A DNA stretch of 36,420 nt from Bradyrhizobium lablabi (GTDB taxonomy: Bacteria; Pseudomonadota; Alphaproteobacteria; Rhizobiales; Xanthobacteraceae). A program made the translations under genes and the position numbers. Below, in pieces: positions 22,073-30,771 of the stretch. How positions within the stretch are numbered: the first letter of the stretch is position 1; the number at the start of each line of letters is the position of its first letter. Under the pieces are notes generated by a model. The model did no database searches, was not told where the DNA came from, and was given only the letters and a program-made list of their open reading frames with translations. Location: the NCBI RefSeq assembly GCF_001440475.1, contig NZ_LLYB01000114.1, forward strand, positions 1,464 through 37,883, in the 5' to 3' direction.

Positions 22073-24070
22073 GTTCAGCCCGCCGCTGCGGCCTCCCGGC
22101 GGCCGCGGCGCATTCTGCATCTGTAGCTGTGCTGGTGGCGCGATCGGCTGCGAGGTGACTTCAGGTACCGCTGCATCGAGCTGCAGCACGGCGGCGGCGG
22201 CCGGCGTGGCGGCATCGGCCATTGCGGCGTGGCCCTCGGCAGTCGGATGCACCGCGCCGCCATAGACCGCCGACAACACGCCCCAGGTTGCGTCATGGAT
22301 ATCGGACGGCTGCTGCGACGTCGGCAGGCCTTGCGGGTAGGTCATCGCCGCGAAGTAGCTGTCATTGGCATCGCGGATCCAGCGCGCACGCGGCAGATAG
22401 GCGCGATACTCGCCCGCGCTGCGGCCGCACACCATCGGCTGGCTGGCGGCCGTGACGATATCGGAATCGAAGCTGTCGCCCTTCGCCGAAAAGCACTGCC
22501 GGTCGAATTCGGGATCGCTTTCGGCGCGTGCGCAGAAGCCGTGGCTGGCAAAAGCGGCCTGATGGCTGTCGACGAAGGTCATGCGGTCGGTGCGCGGATT
22601 GCGGCACAGGATGCCGCCTTCGCAGAGCGCCAGCCCTCGTAGCTGTGGCAGGAATTCATTTTCGACGAAATTCGACACGGCAGCCAGCCGCTGCGGTTGT
22701 GCGTTGAAGGAAGGATGAATGTCGAAGCCGCCGCGTCCGCCGGGGCAGGGCGCGCCGCCATTCGCCAGCGTCGGATTGGCGTAGGCGGTATAGACCACCC
22801 GCGACAGGTCACCACCGACAAGGGGCTTGAGCGCCTCCCGCAGCTTGGCAAAGCCCTGCGGCAGATCCCGCGCCATCGCGCTGCGCGCGTCGTCGACCGA
22901 AGCCATCACGCCGCTGCGCCGGAACAGCGCGCGTTCGGTCGCGGTGTCCACGATGACGTCGGCGACGAGGCCGGAGAAATAGATGTCGTTGGCGCCGATC
23001 GACAGCAGCACGAGGTCGAGCTGGCGGTCCGACTGGCGGCGCTTCGCGGCGGCGACGGCGTCGCGCAGCTCGGCCAGTTGCCCGTTGACGGTGCCCTGGC
23101 ACGCGCCGCCCGATTTCGTCGGCAGACAGTCGCGGGCGCGCTGCGAGCCGAACAGTCCATCGGCAATGGTGGCGCCGGTGCAGGCCAGCGGCAGATAGGT
23201 CACCGCGATGTGCGGATATCTGATGGCGAGCGCCAGTGCGGTCCGGGTCTGATAGCTGTAGAGCGAACGGTGACAGGCGGGGTTGAACCAGAGCGCGCTC
23301 TGCCGTTGCCAGACGGCGAGGGAATCGGGTGCCTCGCAGGCGCGCCCGCCTTTATAGTTCGCGCGGCTCGGCCGATAATATTGCGCGGCCGCCGTTCCGA
23401 GATAGGAGCGGAAGCAAAAGCCTTCATCGGCGAGCGCGATGGGACGGTCCGGATTTCCTTCGCCGGAAGCGACGCTGTCGCCGAGGCCTGCGATGAAGAT
23501 GTCGCGCACCGCGATCTCGGTGAAAGCGCGATGGGTGCCTTCCGATGAGGATATGTCGGCGGTCACGACTGTGGTGCGGCCGTAGCGGACCCGCAGATTG
23601 ACCGGCTCGGCGCAGTCGAAGGTGGAAGTTTGCGGGCCGTCGCCGTCGTCGACCGTCCAGGCGCAGGTGGCGCCGACCGGCACCGGGCCCGTCAGGCGGA
23701 TCACCACGGGATGATCGATCGGCGTCAGATAGCTTTCCTTGACGTTGTCGCGCGTGCAGGGCTCGCTGACGCGGCCAGCGAGATCGATACAGAGCCGGTT
23801 CACGGTGTTGCGCGCCCAGCCGCGGCCGTCGCTCTGGATTGCTAGCACCTGCTCCGACGCCAGCACGCTGCGGCCACGCCCCGCTTCTGCGTGCAGCAGG
23901 AAGTCCCGCTCCTCGCGGAACAGCCGGAAGCGGTTGCGTACTTCCCAGGAAATCTGCAGCGGCCCATAGCCGCCGGCGGTCTGGGCCTGCGCAACGGATG
24001 CGGACATGCCGACCAGCCCGGCGGCAATCAGCGCGACCGACATCATCGAACGTGTGAGAATTCCAGCCAT
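22070..24070 (-). CDS. Exported SGNH/GDSL-family hydrolase
   Basis: A 666-residue protein with a signal peptide (residues 1-29, ending ASVAQAQ). After a ~190-residue N-terminal beta-rich region with paired cysteines comes an SGNH domain: block I GLGDSVASGEG with Ser199, block III GAND at 359-362, and block V VHPTAEGH with His608. Residues between blocks are long and Cys-rich, suggesting disulphides and a periplasmic or extracellular location. Such proteins are esterases, lipases or glycan deacetylases; the substrate is unknown. A Pro/Gln-rich tail ends the protein. The ATG at 24070 was chosen for the signal peptide; the open frame extends upstream into the YbhN gene. It follows that gene by 88 bp on the same strand, so they may be co-transcribed. 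Confidence 0.85.
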   Translation of the reverse strand: MAGILTRSMMSVALIAAGLVGMSASVAQAQTAGGYGPLQISWEVRNRFRLFREERDFLLHAEAGRGRSVLASEQVLAIQSDGRGWARNTVNRLCIDLAGRVSEPCTRDNVKESYLTPIDHPVVIRLTGPVPVGATCAWTVDDGDGPQTSTFDCAEPVNLRVRYGRTTVVTADISSSEGTHRAFTEIAVRDIFIAGLGDSVASGEGNPDRPIALADEGFCFRSYLGTAAAQYYRPSRANYKGGRACEAPDSLAVWQRQSALWFNPACHRSLYSYQTRTALALAIRYPHIAVTYLPLACTGATIADGLFGSQRARDCLPTKSGGACQGTVNGQLAELRDAVAAAKRRQSDRQLDLVLLSIGANDIYFSGLVADVIVDTATERALFRRSGVMASVDDARSAMARDLPQGFAKLREALKPLVGGDLSRVVYTAYANPTLANGGAPCPGGRGGFDIHPSFNAQPQRLAAVSNFVENEFLPQLRGLALCEGGILCRNPRTDRMTFVDSHQAAFASHGFCARAESDPEFDRQCFSAKGDSFDSDIVTAASQPMVCGRSAGEYRAYLPRARWIRDANDSYFAAMTYPQGLPTSQQPSDIHDATWGVLSAVYGGAVHPTAEGHAAMADAATPAAAAVLQLDAAVPEVTSQPIAPPAQLQMQNAPRPPGGRSGGLN

Positions 24071-24158
24071 GGCGTCGTTTGACGTTAGCGGTAAGGCGGA
24101 AATAAGAGAATGGGGCAGCTCCGCCCCAAAAGACCAGACGGCGCAGATAACGACAGCG

Positions 24159-25220
24159 TTACTGCCCGCGGGATCGGCGGCCTTCGACACGTTGCCGCAC
24201 CCTGGCCTTGGCGGTGCAGGCTTCGAGCCGGCGGCGTTCCAGCCAGGGCTGCACGATGCTGAGCCAGAGCTCGCGCGTCCCCATGATCCAGATCGAGATG
24301 CCGAAGGGGATCATGAAGTAGAGGATCCGGAACACCACCAGCGTCGCCAGCAATTGTTCCTTGCCGAACTGCGGTAGCGCCACCAGCATCGCCGCGTCGA
24401 ACACACCGATGCTGCCGGGCGCGTGGCTGGCAAAGCCGAGTAGCGTCGCCAGGATGAACACGACCGCCAGCGAAACGAAATCGATATGCGGCGACATCGG
24501 CATCAGCAGATACATTGCCAGCGCGCAGAAGCCGAGATCGACGACGCCGATCAGGACCTGCAGCAACGTCAACCGCGCCGAGGGCAATACGACTTTCCAG
24601 CCGTTCTGCCCGAGCTCGCGGCGGCCTTTGCCCATCAGCAACCAGACGAAGTAGGCCGCGATGCCGGCCAGGCAGCCGATCGCGATCAGCCGGTTCATCG
24701 CCGGCGGCAGCAGGTCCATCGCCGATGCCGCCTCGGGATGCCAGGCCATGCCCATGCCCAACACGAACAGATTGCCGAGCCAGAAGGTGAGGCCCGAGAG
24801 AAAGCAGATTTTTGCGACATCGATCGCCGTCAGGCCGTAGTCGGAATAGATCCGGAACCTGATCGCGCCGCCGGTAAAGACCGTGGCGCCGATATTGTGG
24901 CCGATGGTGTAGCTGGTGAAGCTCGACAGCGCGGCGATGCGGTAGGGGACGTGATTCTTGCCAATGGTTCGCAATGCGAAGAAATCATAGAAGGTCAGCG
25001 TGCAGAACGCACCCACCACGCACAGCGCCGCCAGCGCGATGCGATGCGGCGCGATTTCGGTCAGCGCCGTCAGAATCACCCCGGTGTCGACACCCTTGAG
25101 GGTGCGAACCAGATGGGTGATCGCAAGAGCTATGATGAGAAGACTCGCAGCGATTCCTAGCCGTTTCCAGCCGATCTTCTCCTTGAAGCCGCGCCCGAGC
25201 GCGGTCAGCAGCCGATGCAT
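24159..25220 (-). CDS. YbhN/LPG-synthase-type integral membrane protein (UPF0104)
   Basis: A 353-residue protein with about eight hydrophobic segments. Motifs 'SYTIGHNIGATVFTGGAIRF' with 'RIYSDYGL', and 'FASHAPGSIGVFDAAMLVAL', are typical of the lysylphosphatidylglycerol synthetase transmembrane (flippase) domain family. The aminoacyl-transferase domain of full MprF is absent, so it is a stand-alone YbhN-like protein, a group linked to lipid transport or flipping. The ATG at 25220 has GGGAGG 4-5 nt upstream. A 19-bp palindrome lies 38 bp before the start. The SGNH gene follows. Confidence 0.88.
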   Translation of the reverse strand: MHRLLTALGRGFKEKIGWKRLGIAASLLIIALAITHLVRTLKGVDTGVILTALTEIAPHRIALAALCVVGAFCTLTFYDFFALRTIGKNHVPYRIAALSSFTSYTIGHNIGATVFTGGAIRFRIYSDYGLTAIDVAKICFLSGLTFWLGNLFVLGMGMAWHPEAASAMDLLPPAMNRLIAIGCLAGIAAYFVWLLMGKGRRELGQNGWKVVLPSARLTLLQVLIGVVDLGFCALAMYLLMPMSPHIDFVSLAVVFILATLLGFASHAPGSIGVFDAAMLVALPQFGKEQLLATLVVFRILYFMIPFGISIWIMGTRELWLSIVQPWLERRRLEACTAKARVRQRVEGRRSRGQ

Positions 25221-25495
25221 TCATCCTCCCGGCGGGGCGGCAATACGTAAAGGTTGGCCTGTCACGACAGGTGACAGTCGACGGGCAGAGGCACCGTGCG
25301 CGCAACCCATAAGCCAAAACCGGACCGTTGTGCAGCCCTTGACAAGCATGCCTTTTGGCTTCGCTCGCCGTCTTTGTCATACGCCCTACATATGTCGCCG
25401 CGTTAACGATTTTGAGTCGCAATGAGGTCCGTTTCTGCGGGTTGTTTTTGGCCGCGGCGTTCCAGCGTTCCATCGCGACGTTTTCGGGGTCGTTA
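25221..25495. other. Divergent intergenic stretch upstream of YbhN and DUF892 genes
   Basis: The gap between the YbhN and DUF892 starts is 387 bp and holds no coding region I can support. It contains the 19-bp palindrome near the YbhN start and an EcfG-like promoter near its right end (both listed separately). A TTGACA occurs near 25339 without a matching -10. Confidence 0.5.
25259..25277. promoter_or_regulatory. 19-bp palindrome upstream of the YbhN-type gene
   Basis: CTGTCAC and GTGACAG are perfect 7-bp arms around GACAG. It lies 38 bp upstream of the start at 25220, where a repressor or activator site could sit. The sequence does not match a regulator I can name. Confidence 0.45.
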
Positions 25496-25520
25496 GGAAC
25501 ATCGCATTCGCGGGCCGGTT
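25496..25520 (+). promoter_or_regulatory. EcfG-type general-stress promoter
   Basis: GGAAC at 25496-25500 is followed by 16 bases and then GGTT at 25517-25520 (equivalently N17 then GTT). This fits the alphaproteobacterial EcfG consensus GGAAC-N16/17-cGTT. It points to the DUF892 gene starting at 25608, leaving a leader of about 80 nt. Match by eye. Confidence 0.65.
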
Positions 25521-25607
25521 AGCTTCCATCAGCATCGAACACGAAACGCGCGACGGGCCAAAACGAGGGCCTGTACCCGCACGTGTTCCAACCGGAGGAC
25601 GACCGCA

Positions 25608-26114
25608 ATGGGACTGTTCACCCAAGACATCAAGACCATGAACGACCTGTTCATCCATCAATTGCAGGACATCTATTACGCCGAGAAACAACTCGTGAAA
25701 GCACTGCCGAAAATGGCCGAAAAGGCCACCGACAAGCAGCTAAAACAGGGCTTTTTGACGCATCTCGATGAAACCAGGACGCATGTGCAGCGCCTCGAAG
25801 AGGTGTTCCGCATGCACGGCGCCGAGGTGAAGGCGGTCGATTGCCCGGCCATTGACGGCATCATCGAGGAGGCTGACGAAGTCGCGGGCGAGGTCGCTGA
25901 CAAGAACGTGCTGGACGCAGCGCTGATCAACGCCGCGCAGGCCGCCGAGCACTATGAAATTACCCGCTACGGCAGCCTGATTGCGTGGGCACGGCAGCTT
26001 GGTCGCAACGATTGCGCCAGCATCCTGCAGCAGACGCTCGACGAGGAAAAGACGACCGACAAGAAGCTGACCTCGCTGGCGGAAGGCAAGGTCAATTTGC
26101 GCGCCGCAAGCTGA
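25608..26114 (+). CDS. DUF892 ferritin-like protein (YciE/YciF family)
   Basis: A 168-residue four-helix protein. 'LFIHQLQDIYYAEKQLVKAL', 'HLDETRTHVQRLEEVF', 'AAEHYEITRYGSLIAWA' and 'LDEEKTTDKKL' give the Glu/His set of a ferritin-like di-metal centre. YciE/YciF proteins are stress-induced in many bacteria; their reaction is not established. The start has GGAGG 9 nt upstream. The EcfG-like promoter upstream predicts general-stress control, and a strong terminator follows, so the gene is a single-gene unit. Confidence 0.93.
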   Translation: MGLFTQDIKTMNDLFIHQLQDIYYAEKQLVKALPKMAEKATDKQLKQGFLTHLDETRTHVQRLEEVFRMHGAEVKAVDCPAIDGIIEEADEVAGEVADKNVLDAALINAAQAAEHYEITRYGSLIAWARQLGRNDCASILQQTLDEEKTTDKKLTSLAEGKVNLRAAS

Positions 26115-26133
26115 TCATCGCCCGGGTTGAGGC

Positions 26134-26174
26134 AAAACGCCGCGCAGGAAGAATATCTCGCGCGGCGTTTTTTT
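26134..26174 (+). terminator. Rho-independent terminator after the DUF892 gene
   Basis: ACGCCGCGC and GCGCGGCGT form a perfect 9-bp stem, flanked by an A-run on the left and TTTTTTT on the right (26168-26174). The stem begins about 20 bases past the stop codon. Confidence 0.92.
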
Positions 26175-26272
26175 GTGCCGGCGGCCGGCTGCATTCATAC
26201 TTCGATCTTTGACGAAATATCATACTGAAACGGACCAGCTTGAACGGCGTTTGGGCCCTGAAGGGATGACCC

Positions 26273-27697
26273 ATGCGCAACGCCGATCTCAATTTCAGGC
26301 CGCTTTCCGGCCCCGATGCGGCAGTCCATTCCGTAGCCGGAGCCGGACCGGCGCCGTCGAAGTACGCGGCGGCGTTGACGCTCGCCGCGATGAGCCTCGG
26401 CTATGGTGTCGTTCAGCTCGACGTCACCATCGTCAATACCGCCCTCAATGCCGTCGGGATTTCGCTTGGTGGCGGCGTCACGGAGTTGCAATGGGTGGTG
26501 AGCGCCTACACCATCGCCTTTGCGGCTTTCATCTTGACGGCGGGTGCGCTCGGCGATCGGATCGGCGCCAAGCGGGTGTTCATGGCGGGTTTTGCCATCT
26601 TTACGGCAGCCTCGGTCGGCTGCGCGCTGGCGGCCAATGCGGCGATCCTGATCATGATGCGCTGCGTCCAGGGATTGGCCGCGGCCATTCTGGTGCCGAA
26701 TTCGCTCGCGCTGCTCAGTCATGCCTATCCGGAAGAAAAGGCCCGCGGGCGCGCCGTCGGCATCTGGGCCGCGGGTGCGAGCCTAGCGCTGACGGCAGGA
26801 CCGTTTGTCGGCGGCGCCTTGATCACGCTGGTCGGCTGGCGCTCCATCTTCCTCGTCAATCTGCCGATCGGTCTTGCCGGCCTGTGGCTGGCCTGGAGCT
26901 TTGCCGACGAGACGACGCGTACGCCCGAACGCGAGATCGACTTGCCCGGCCAGATCGCCGCGATCGCGACGCTGGGCTCGCTCGCCGGCGCGATCATCGA
27001 GGGTGGCTCGCTTGGCTGGGACCATTCACTCGTGATCGCGGGCTTCGTGGCGTTTGCGGCCTTCGCCGTCCTGTTCGTCTGGCGGGAAGCGCGTACGAAG
27101 CAGCCGATGCTGCCGCTCGCACTGTTTGGCAATCGGATGTTTGCACTGACGTCGTTGATCGGCTTGCTGGTCAATGTCGCCATCTACGGTTTGATCTTCG
27201 TGCTCAGTCTTTATTTTCAGCAGATCAATGGATTGTCGGCGTTCGCGACCGGGCTCGCTTTTGTGCCGATGATGGGCGCGGTGCTGCCGGTCAACCTGAT
27301 AGCGCCGCTTCTGGCCGAGCGCATCGGCGCATCGGCGACGATCGCAGCCGGCGCCTCGCTATCAGCGGCCGGCTGTGTTGCGATGCTCGGAATCGCTGCA
27401 GACACCAGCTATTGGTCGATCTGCCTGCAACTGATCGCGCTAAGCACCGGTCTCGGATTGCTGGTTCCGCCATTGACCTCGACGCTGCTCGGCAGCGTGG
27501 AGAAATCGCGCTCAGGCATTGCCGCAGGCGTGCTCAACGCGACCCGGCAGACCGGCAGTGTGCTCGGCGTCGCCTTGTTCGGTTCGCTTGTGGGCCGTTC
27601 CGGCACGTTCATGAACGGCGTGCACGCGTCGCTGCTGATCTCGGCCGGCGTCTTGCTCGCCGCCGCCGCCGCGATCTGGTGGGGCGGCCGGCGGTAA
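26273..27697 (+). CDS. MFS transporter, DHA2 (14-helix drug efflux) family
   Basis: A 474-residue protein with about 14 hydrophobic segments. 'LDVTIVNTALNAVG' in helix 1 is the DHA2 motif D1, 'LGDRIGAKRVFMAG' is motif A, and 'RCVQGLAAAILVPNSLALLS' and 'GPFVGGALITLVGWRSIFL' are motifs B and C of drug:H+ antiporters. It predicts proton-driven export of hydrophobic compounds. No periplasmic adaptor or regulator is adjacent, so the substrate is unknown. The ATG at 26273 has AAGGGA 7 nt upstream. It lies behind the DUF892 terminator, so it needs its own promoter. Confidence 0.92.
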   Translation: MRNADLNFRPLSGPDAAVHSVAGAGPAPSKYAAALTLAAMSLGYGVVQLDVTIVNTALNAVGISLGGGVTELQWVVSAYTIAFAAFILTAGALGDRIGAKRVFMAGFAIFTAASVGCALAANAAILIMMRCVQGLAAAILVPNSLALLSHAYPEEKARGRAVGIWAAGASLALTAGPFVGGALITLVGWRSIFLVNLPIGLAGLWLAWSFADETTRTPEREIDLPGQIAAIATLGSLAGAIIEGGSLGWDHSLVIAGFVAFAAFAVLFVWREARTKQPMLPLALFGNRMFALTSLIGLLVNVAIYGLIFVLSLYFQQINGLSAFATGLAFVPMMGAVLPVNLIAPLLAERIGASATIAAGASLSAAGCVAMLGIAADTSYWSICLQLIALSTGLGLLVPPLTSTLLGSVEKSRSGIAAGVLNATRQTGSVLGVALFGSLVGRSGTFMNGVHASLLISAGVLLAAAAAIWWGGRR

Positions 27698-27818
27698 CGG
27701 ATCGGAAACCATATTTCCCGTGCGGCGGAGGCCGCCGGCGCGCCGTCTGCGATATTCGTTCACCATCCGCACAACTCGGCCGTGGCGGGTTACCTCAAAT
27801 ATACCAATGGGATTGCTG

Positions 27819-27842
27819 TTACAGGCTATCGGGGGCCTGTAA
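27819..27842 (+). promoter_or_regulatory. Hairpin abutting the start codon of the c-di-GMP enzyme
   Basis: TTACAGGC (27819-27826) and GCCTGTAA (27835-27842) are perfect 8-bp complements around an 8-nt loop TATCGGGG. The right arm ends on the base just before ATG 27843. The only Shine-Dalgarno-like G-run lies in the loop and the arm junction, so folding could gate translation. Confidence 0.6.
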
Positions 27843-30245
27843 ATGTATCGCGTCCTAACTTGTCTCACCACCGAGCATGACTGGAGACTGGTCGTGCTTG
27901 CCGGCACCATCTGCTGGCTCGCCAGCGCGGTTGCCATCAGCCTGTTTCATCGCGCCAGGGCATCGCGCGGCCGAACGCGCGCGGTCTGGATCGGTCTCGA
28001 CGCGGCTGTCGGAGGCTGCGGAATCTGGGCCACTCACTTCGTCGCGATGCTGGCTTACGATCCGGGCGCAGGCGCCGGATACAGCATCCCCGTCACTTTA
28101 TTGTCGCTGGTCTTCGCGATAGCCATCGTGGCCACCGGCCTTTGCATTGCGTTATCCAGTTCACGCCGGTGGGTGGTTGCCCTTGGCGGCGCCGTCATCG
28201 GCGGCGGTGTCGCAGCGATGCATTATACCGGCATGGCGGCGCTCGAGCTGCCGGCGTTCATTGTATGGTCGCAGGGCCTCGTGTTGGCCTCGATCGTGTT
28301 CGGCAGCCTGTTCGCGGCCATCGCGCTTCTCGTCGCGGTACGCCGTGACAATCCCGTCCATACCATGGCCGCCACCGGGCTGCTGACGATTGCCATCGTT
28401 TCGCATCATTTCACGGCGATGGGCGCCGTTACTCTCATTCCGGATCCGACTCTCGGTACCGACGTGATGTCGATTTCGCCGACCGCGCTGTCGTTCCTGA
28501 CGGCGGTCGCGGCATTCGCCATCCTCGGCCTGTCGCTGCTGGCGGCGATGATCGACCGCCGCGCCAAGGGCGAACTCCATAGTCAGAAAGTCCTGCTCGA
28601 TACCGCGCTCGATAACATGTCGCAGGGGCTTTGCATGTTCGATGCGGATGGCCGCATCCTGCTCAACAACCAACGCTATGCCGAAATGATGGGGCGGACC
28701 GGCATGGCGCTCCAGGGCCGTTTGCTGCTCGACGTGCTCCGGCAGCAGAAGGCGCTCAATCGCTGGGACGGCGATCCCGATCAGTTCGTCGCCAGCGTGA
28801 TTGCCGCGGCCAAGGCCGGCGACAGCGTGACCAGGACGTTGACCCGCAACGGACGGTCGATCCGCGTGGTCGATCAGCCCAAGAACGGCGGCGGATGGGT
28901 CGCTACCTTCGAAGACATCACCGAATGGCAGCAGGCCCAGGAACAGATTTCGCACATGGCCCGCCATGACGCGCTGACCAATCTGCCGAACCGGATACTG
29001 TTCCGCGAGCAGCTCGAAAGGGCGTTGCGGCTCGCCAAACGCAGCGATCAGCTCGCGGTGCTCTGTCTCGATCTCGACCACTTCAAGGACATCAACGATT
29101 CGCTCGGCCATCCCGTCGGCGACGCGCTGTTGAAGGAAGTCGCCCGCCGTCTCGGCGCATGCATCGGCGAGAACGACACGGTGGCGCGGCTCGGCGGCGA
29201 CGAATTCGCCATCGTGCAGTTCTGCAACGATTGCGATCCGTCCGCTGTCGCCTTGCTCGCCAGCCACGTGGTCGAGCAGGTTTCCGCGCCTTACGAGATC
29301 GCCGGCCACCAGCTCGTGATCGGCGTCAGCATCGGCATTTCGCTTGCGCCGGAAGACGGCAAGAATCCCGACGAACTGCTCAAGAAGGCCGACCTCGCGC
29401 TCTATCGCGCCAAGGAGGACGGCCGCGGCACCTATCGTTTCTTCGAGACCGGGATGGACGCCCGCGCGCAGGCGCGGCGGCTCCTGGAACTCGACTTGCG
29501 CGCGGCGCTGCAGCGCAAGGAATTCGAAGTCTATTACCAGCCGATCCGCGACGTCGCCAAAGATGTCGTCGTTGGCTTCGAAGCCCTGGTGCGGTGGAAT
29601 CACGCGTTGCGCGGCATGATCTCACCGGCCAACTTCATTCCGCTCGCGGAGGAAACCGGCCTGATCGTGCCGATCGGCGAGTGGGTGTTGCGTCAGGCCT
29701 GCATGGACGCGGCCCAATGGTCGCGGGATGTCGGCGTCGCCGTCAATCTCTCGCCGGTGCAGTTCAAGAATCCCAATCTGGTGCTGACGGTGAAGGAGGC
29801 GCTGAAAGCCTCCGGCCTTCCGGCGCACCGGCTCGAGCTCGAGATTACGGAATCGGTATTGTTGCAGAACAGCGAGGCCACGCTTTCGGTTCTGCATGAG
29901 CTTCGCGCCTTCGGGGTGCGGATTTCGCTCGACGACTTCGGAACCGGATATTCCTCACTCAGCTACCTGCGCAGCTTCCCGTTCGACAAGATCAAGATCG
30001 ATCGCTCGTTCGTCACTGAACTCGCGACGCGCGATGATTCGATGGCGATCGTCCGTGCCGTGACCGGCCTCGGCAAGAGTCTCGGCATCGTCACCACGGC
30101 GGAAGGCGTCGAGACCGACGGGCAGTTCGACCTGTTGCGCCAGGAAGGCTGCACGCAGGCGCAAGGCTATCTGTTTAGCCCGCCGCGTCCCGCGGCCGAG
30201 GTGGAAACCATGCTCTCGAAGGCACGCGCGCAGGCCGTCGCCTGA
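27843..30245 (+). CDS. MHYT-PAS-GGDEF-EAL cyclic-di-GMP turnover protein
   Basis: An 800-residue membrane protein. The N-terminal MHYT sensor has about seven helices and three metal-type motifs: WATHFVAM (62-69), MHYTGM (126-131) and HHFTAMG (188-194). A PAS-like segment covers ~250-365. GGDEF at 451-455 is intact; the inhibitory I-site RxxD is replaced by GEND (442-445). The EAL domain keeps EAL (580-582), LEITES, DDFGTG, KIDRSF and AEGVE, so both diguanylate cyclase and phosphodiesterase activities are possible. MHYT domains are proposed to sense oxygen, CO or NO through bound metal. The ATG at 27843 matches the family start and sits at the base of a hairpin. Confidence 0.93.
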   Translation: MYRVLTCLTTEHDWRLVVLAGTICWLASAVAISLFHRARASRGRTRAVWIGLDAAVGGCGIWATHFVAMLAYDPGAGAGYSIPVTLLSLVFAIAIVATGLCIALSSSRRWVVALGGAVIGGGVAAMHYTGMAALELPAFIVWSQGLVLASIVFGSLFAAIALLVAVRRDNPVHTMAATGLLTIAIVSHHFTAMGAVTLIPDPTLGTDVMSISPTALSFLTAVAAFAILGLSLLAAMIDRRAKGELHSQKVLLDTALDNMSQGLCMFDADGRILLNNQRYAEMMGRTGMALQGRLLLDVLRQQKALNRWDGDPDQFVASVIAAAKAGDSVTRTLTRNGRSIRVVDQPKNGGGWVATFEDITEWQQAQEQISHMARHDALTNLPNRILFREQLERALRLAKRSDQLAVLCLDLDHFKDINDSLGHPVGDALLKEVARRLGACIGENDTVARLGGDEFAIVQFCNDCDPSAVALLASHVVEQVSAPYEIAGHQLVIGVSIGISLAPEDGKNPDELLKKADLALYRAKEDGRGTYRFFETGMDARAQARRLLELDLRAALQRKEFEVYYQPIRDVAKDVVVGFEALVRWNHALRGMISPANFIPLAEETGLIVPIGEWVLRQACMDAAQWSRDVGVAVNLSPVQFKNPNLVLTVKEALKASGLPAHRLELEITESVLLQNSEATLSVLHELRAFGVRISLDDFGTGYSSLSYLRSFPFDKIKIDRSFVTELATRDDSMAIVRAVTGLGKSLGIVTTAEGVETDGQFDLLRQEGCTQAQGYLFSPPRPAAEVETMLSKARAQAVA

Positions 30246-30266
30246 TTGCTTTTGAGCCTTCTTTCC

Positions 30267-30701
30267 TCAGGCCTTGCGCAGCGCGAAATGCGCGCCGCAA
30301 AACGCCATCACCGCGCCGAGGCACAGGGCTGCGAGACCGGCGAGCACGCCCGATACGGTCGGGACCGGACTCGGCGCCGAGGCCGCCTGTCCGGCGCCGG
30401 CGAGGATCAGCACGCCGACCACGATCAGGAACTGCCGCATCCGCTGTGGAATCTGGCCCGAGGCGGCACCGTGCATCAAATTGGCGGTGAAATAGCCGCC
30501 GGAGAATCCCACGGTCGCGATCAGCCACCACGCGATCGCGGCGCCCGCGGGCATGAACTCGCCGGTATTGGAACGCCAAAGGCCGCCGAGATCGAGCCCG
30601 TAGCGCGCGCCCAGCATGTGCACGGCCAGCGCCAGCAGCACTCCGGAAACGATCGCGCCGGCCAGGATCAGGCGGCGCGGAAAATAAGTCGTCTGGGCCA
30701 T
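30267..30701 (-). CDS. Small integral membrane protein, unknown function
   Basis: A 144-residue protein with four predicted membrane helices ('LILAGAIVSGVLLALAVHML', 'AAIAWWLIATVGFSGGYFTA', 'MRQFLIVVGVLILAGAGQAA', 'VLAGLAALCLGAVMAFCGAH'). I do not recognise a family. I chose the ATG at 30701 because it begins MAQTTYFPRRLIL, just before the first helix. Its 3' end lies 21 bp from the end of the convergent c-di-GMP gene, and it is divergent from the gene starting at 30772. Confidence 0.65.
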   Translation of the reverse strand: MAQTTYFPRRLILAGAIVSGVLLALAVHMLGARYGLDLGGLWRSNTGEFMPAGAAIAWWLIATVGFSGGYFTANLMHGAASGQIPQRMRQFLIVVGVLILAGAGQAASAPSPVPTVSGVLAGLAALCLGAVMAFCGAHFALRKA

Positions 30702-30771
30702 GGACCGCTTGTAAGGTAAAGCCGGCGCGCCGCGCAAGCAGGCGGCCCCTAAACGACACGGATATTTTGAA

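Noticed and set aside
26173..27858. 561-codon plus-strand frame overlapping the DHA2 carrier
   Set aside because: Arg-rich out-of-frame translation; the carrier frame shows clear transporter motifs and a good ribosome site.
28161..29603. 480-codon minus-strand frame opposite the c-di-GMP enzyme
   Set aside because: Composition typical of an antisense shadow; the plus strand encodes intact MHYT, GGDEF and EAL motifs.
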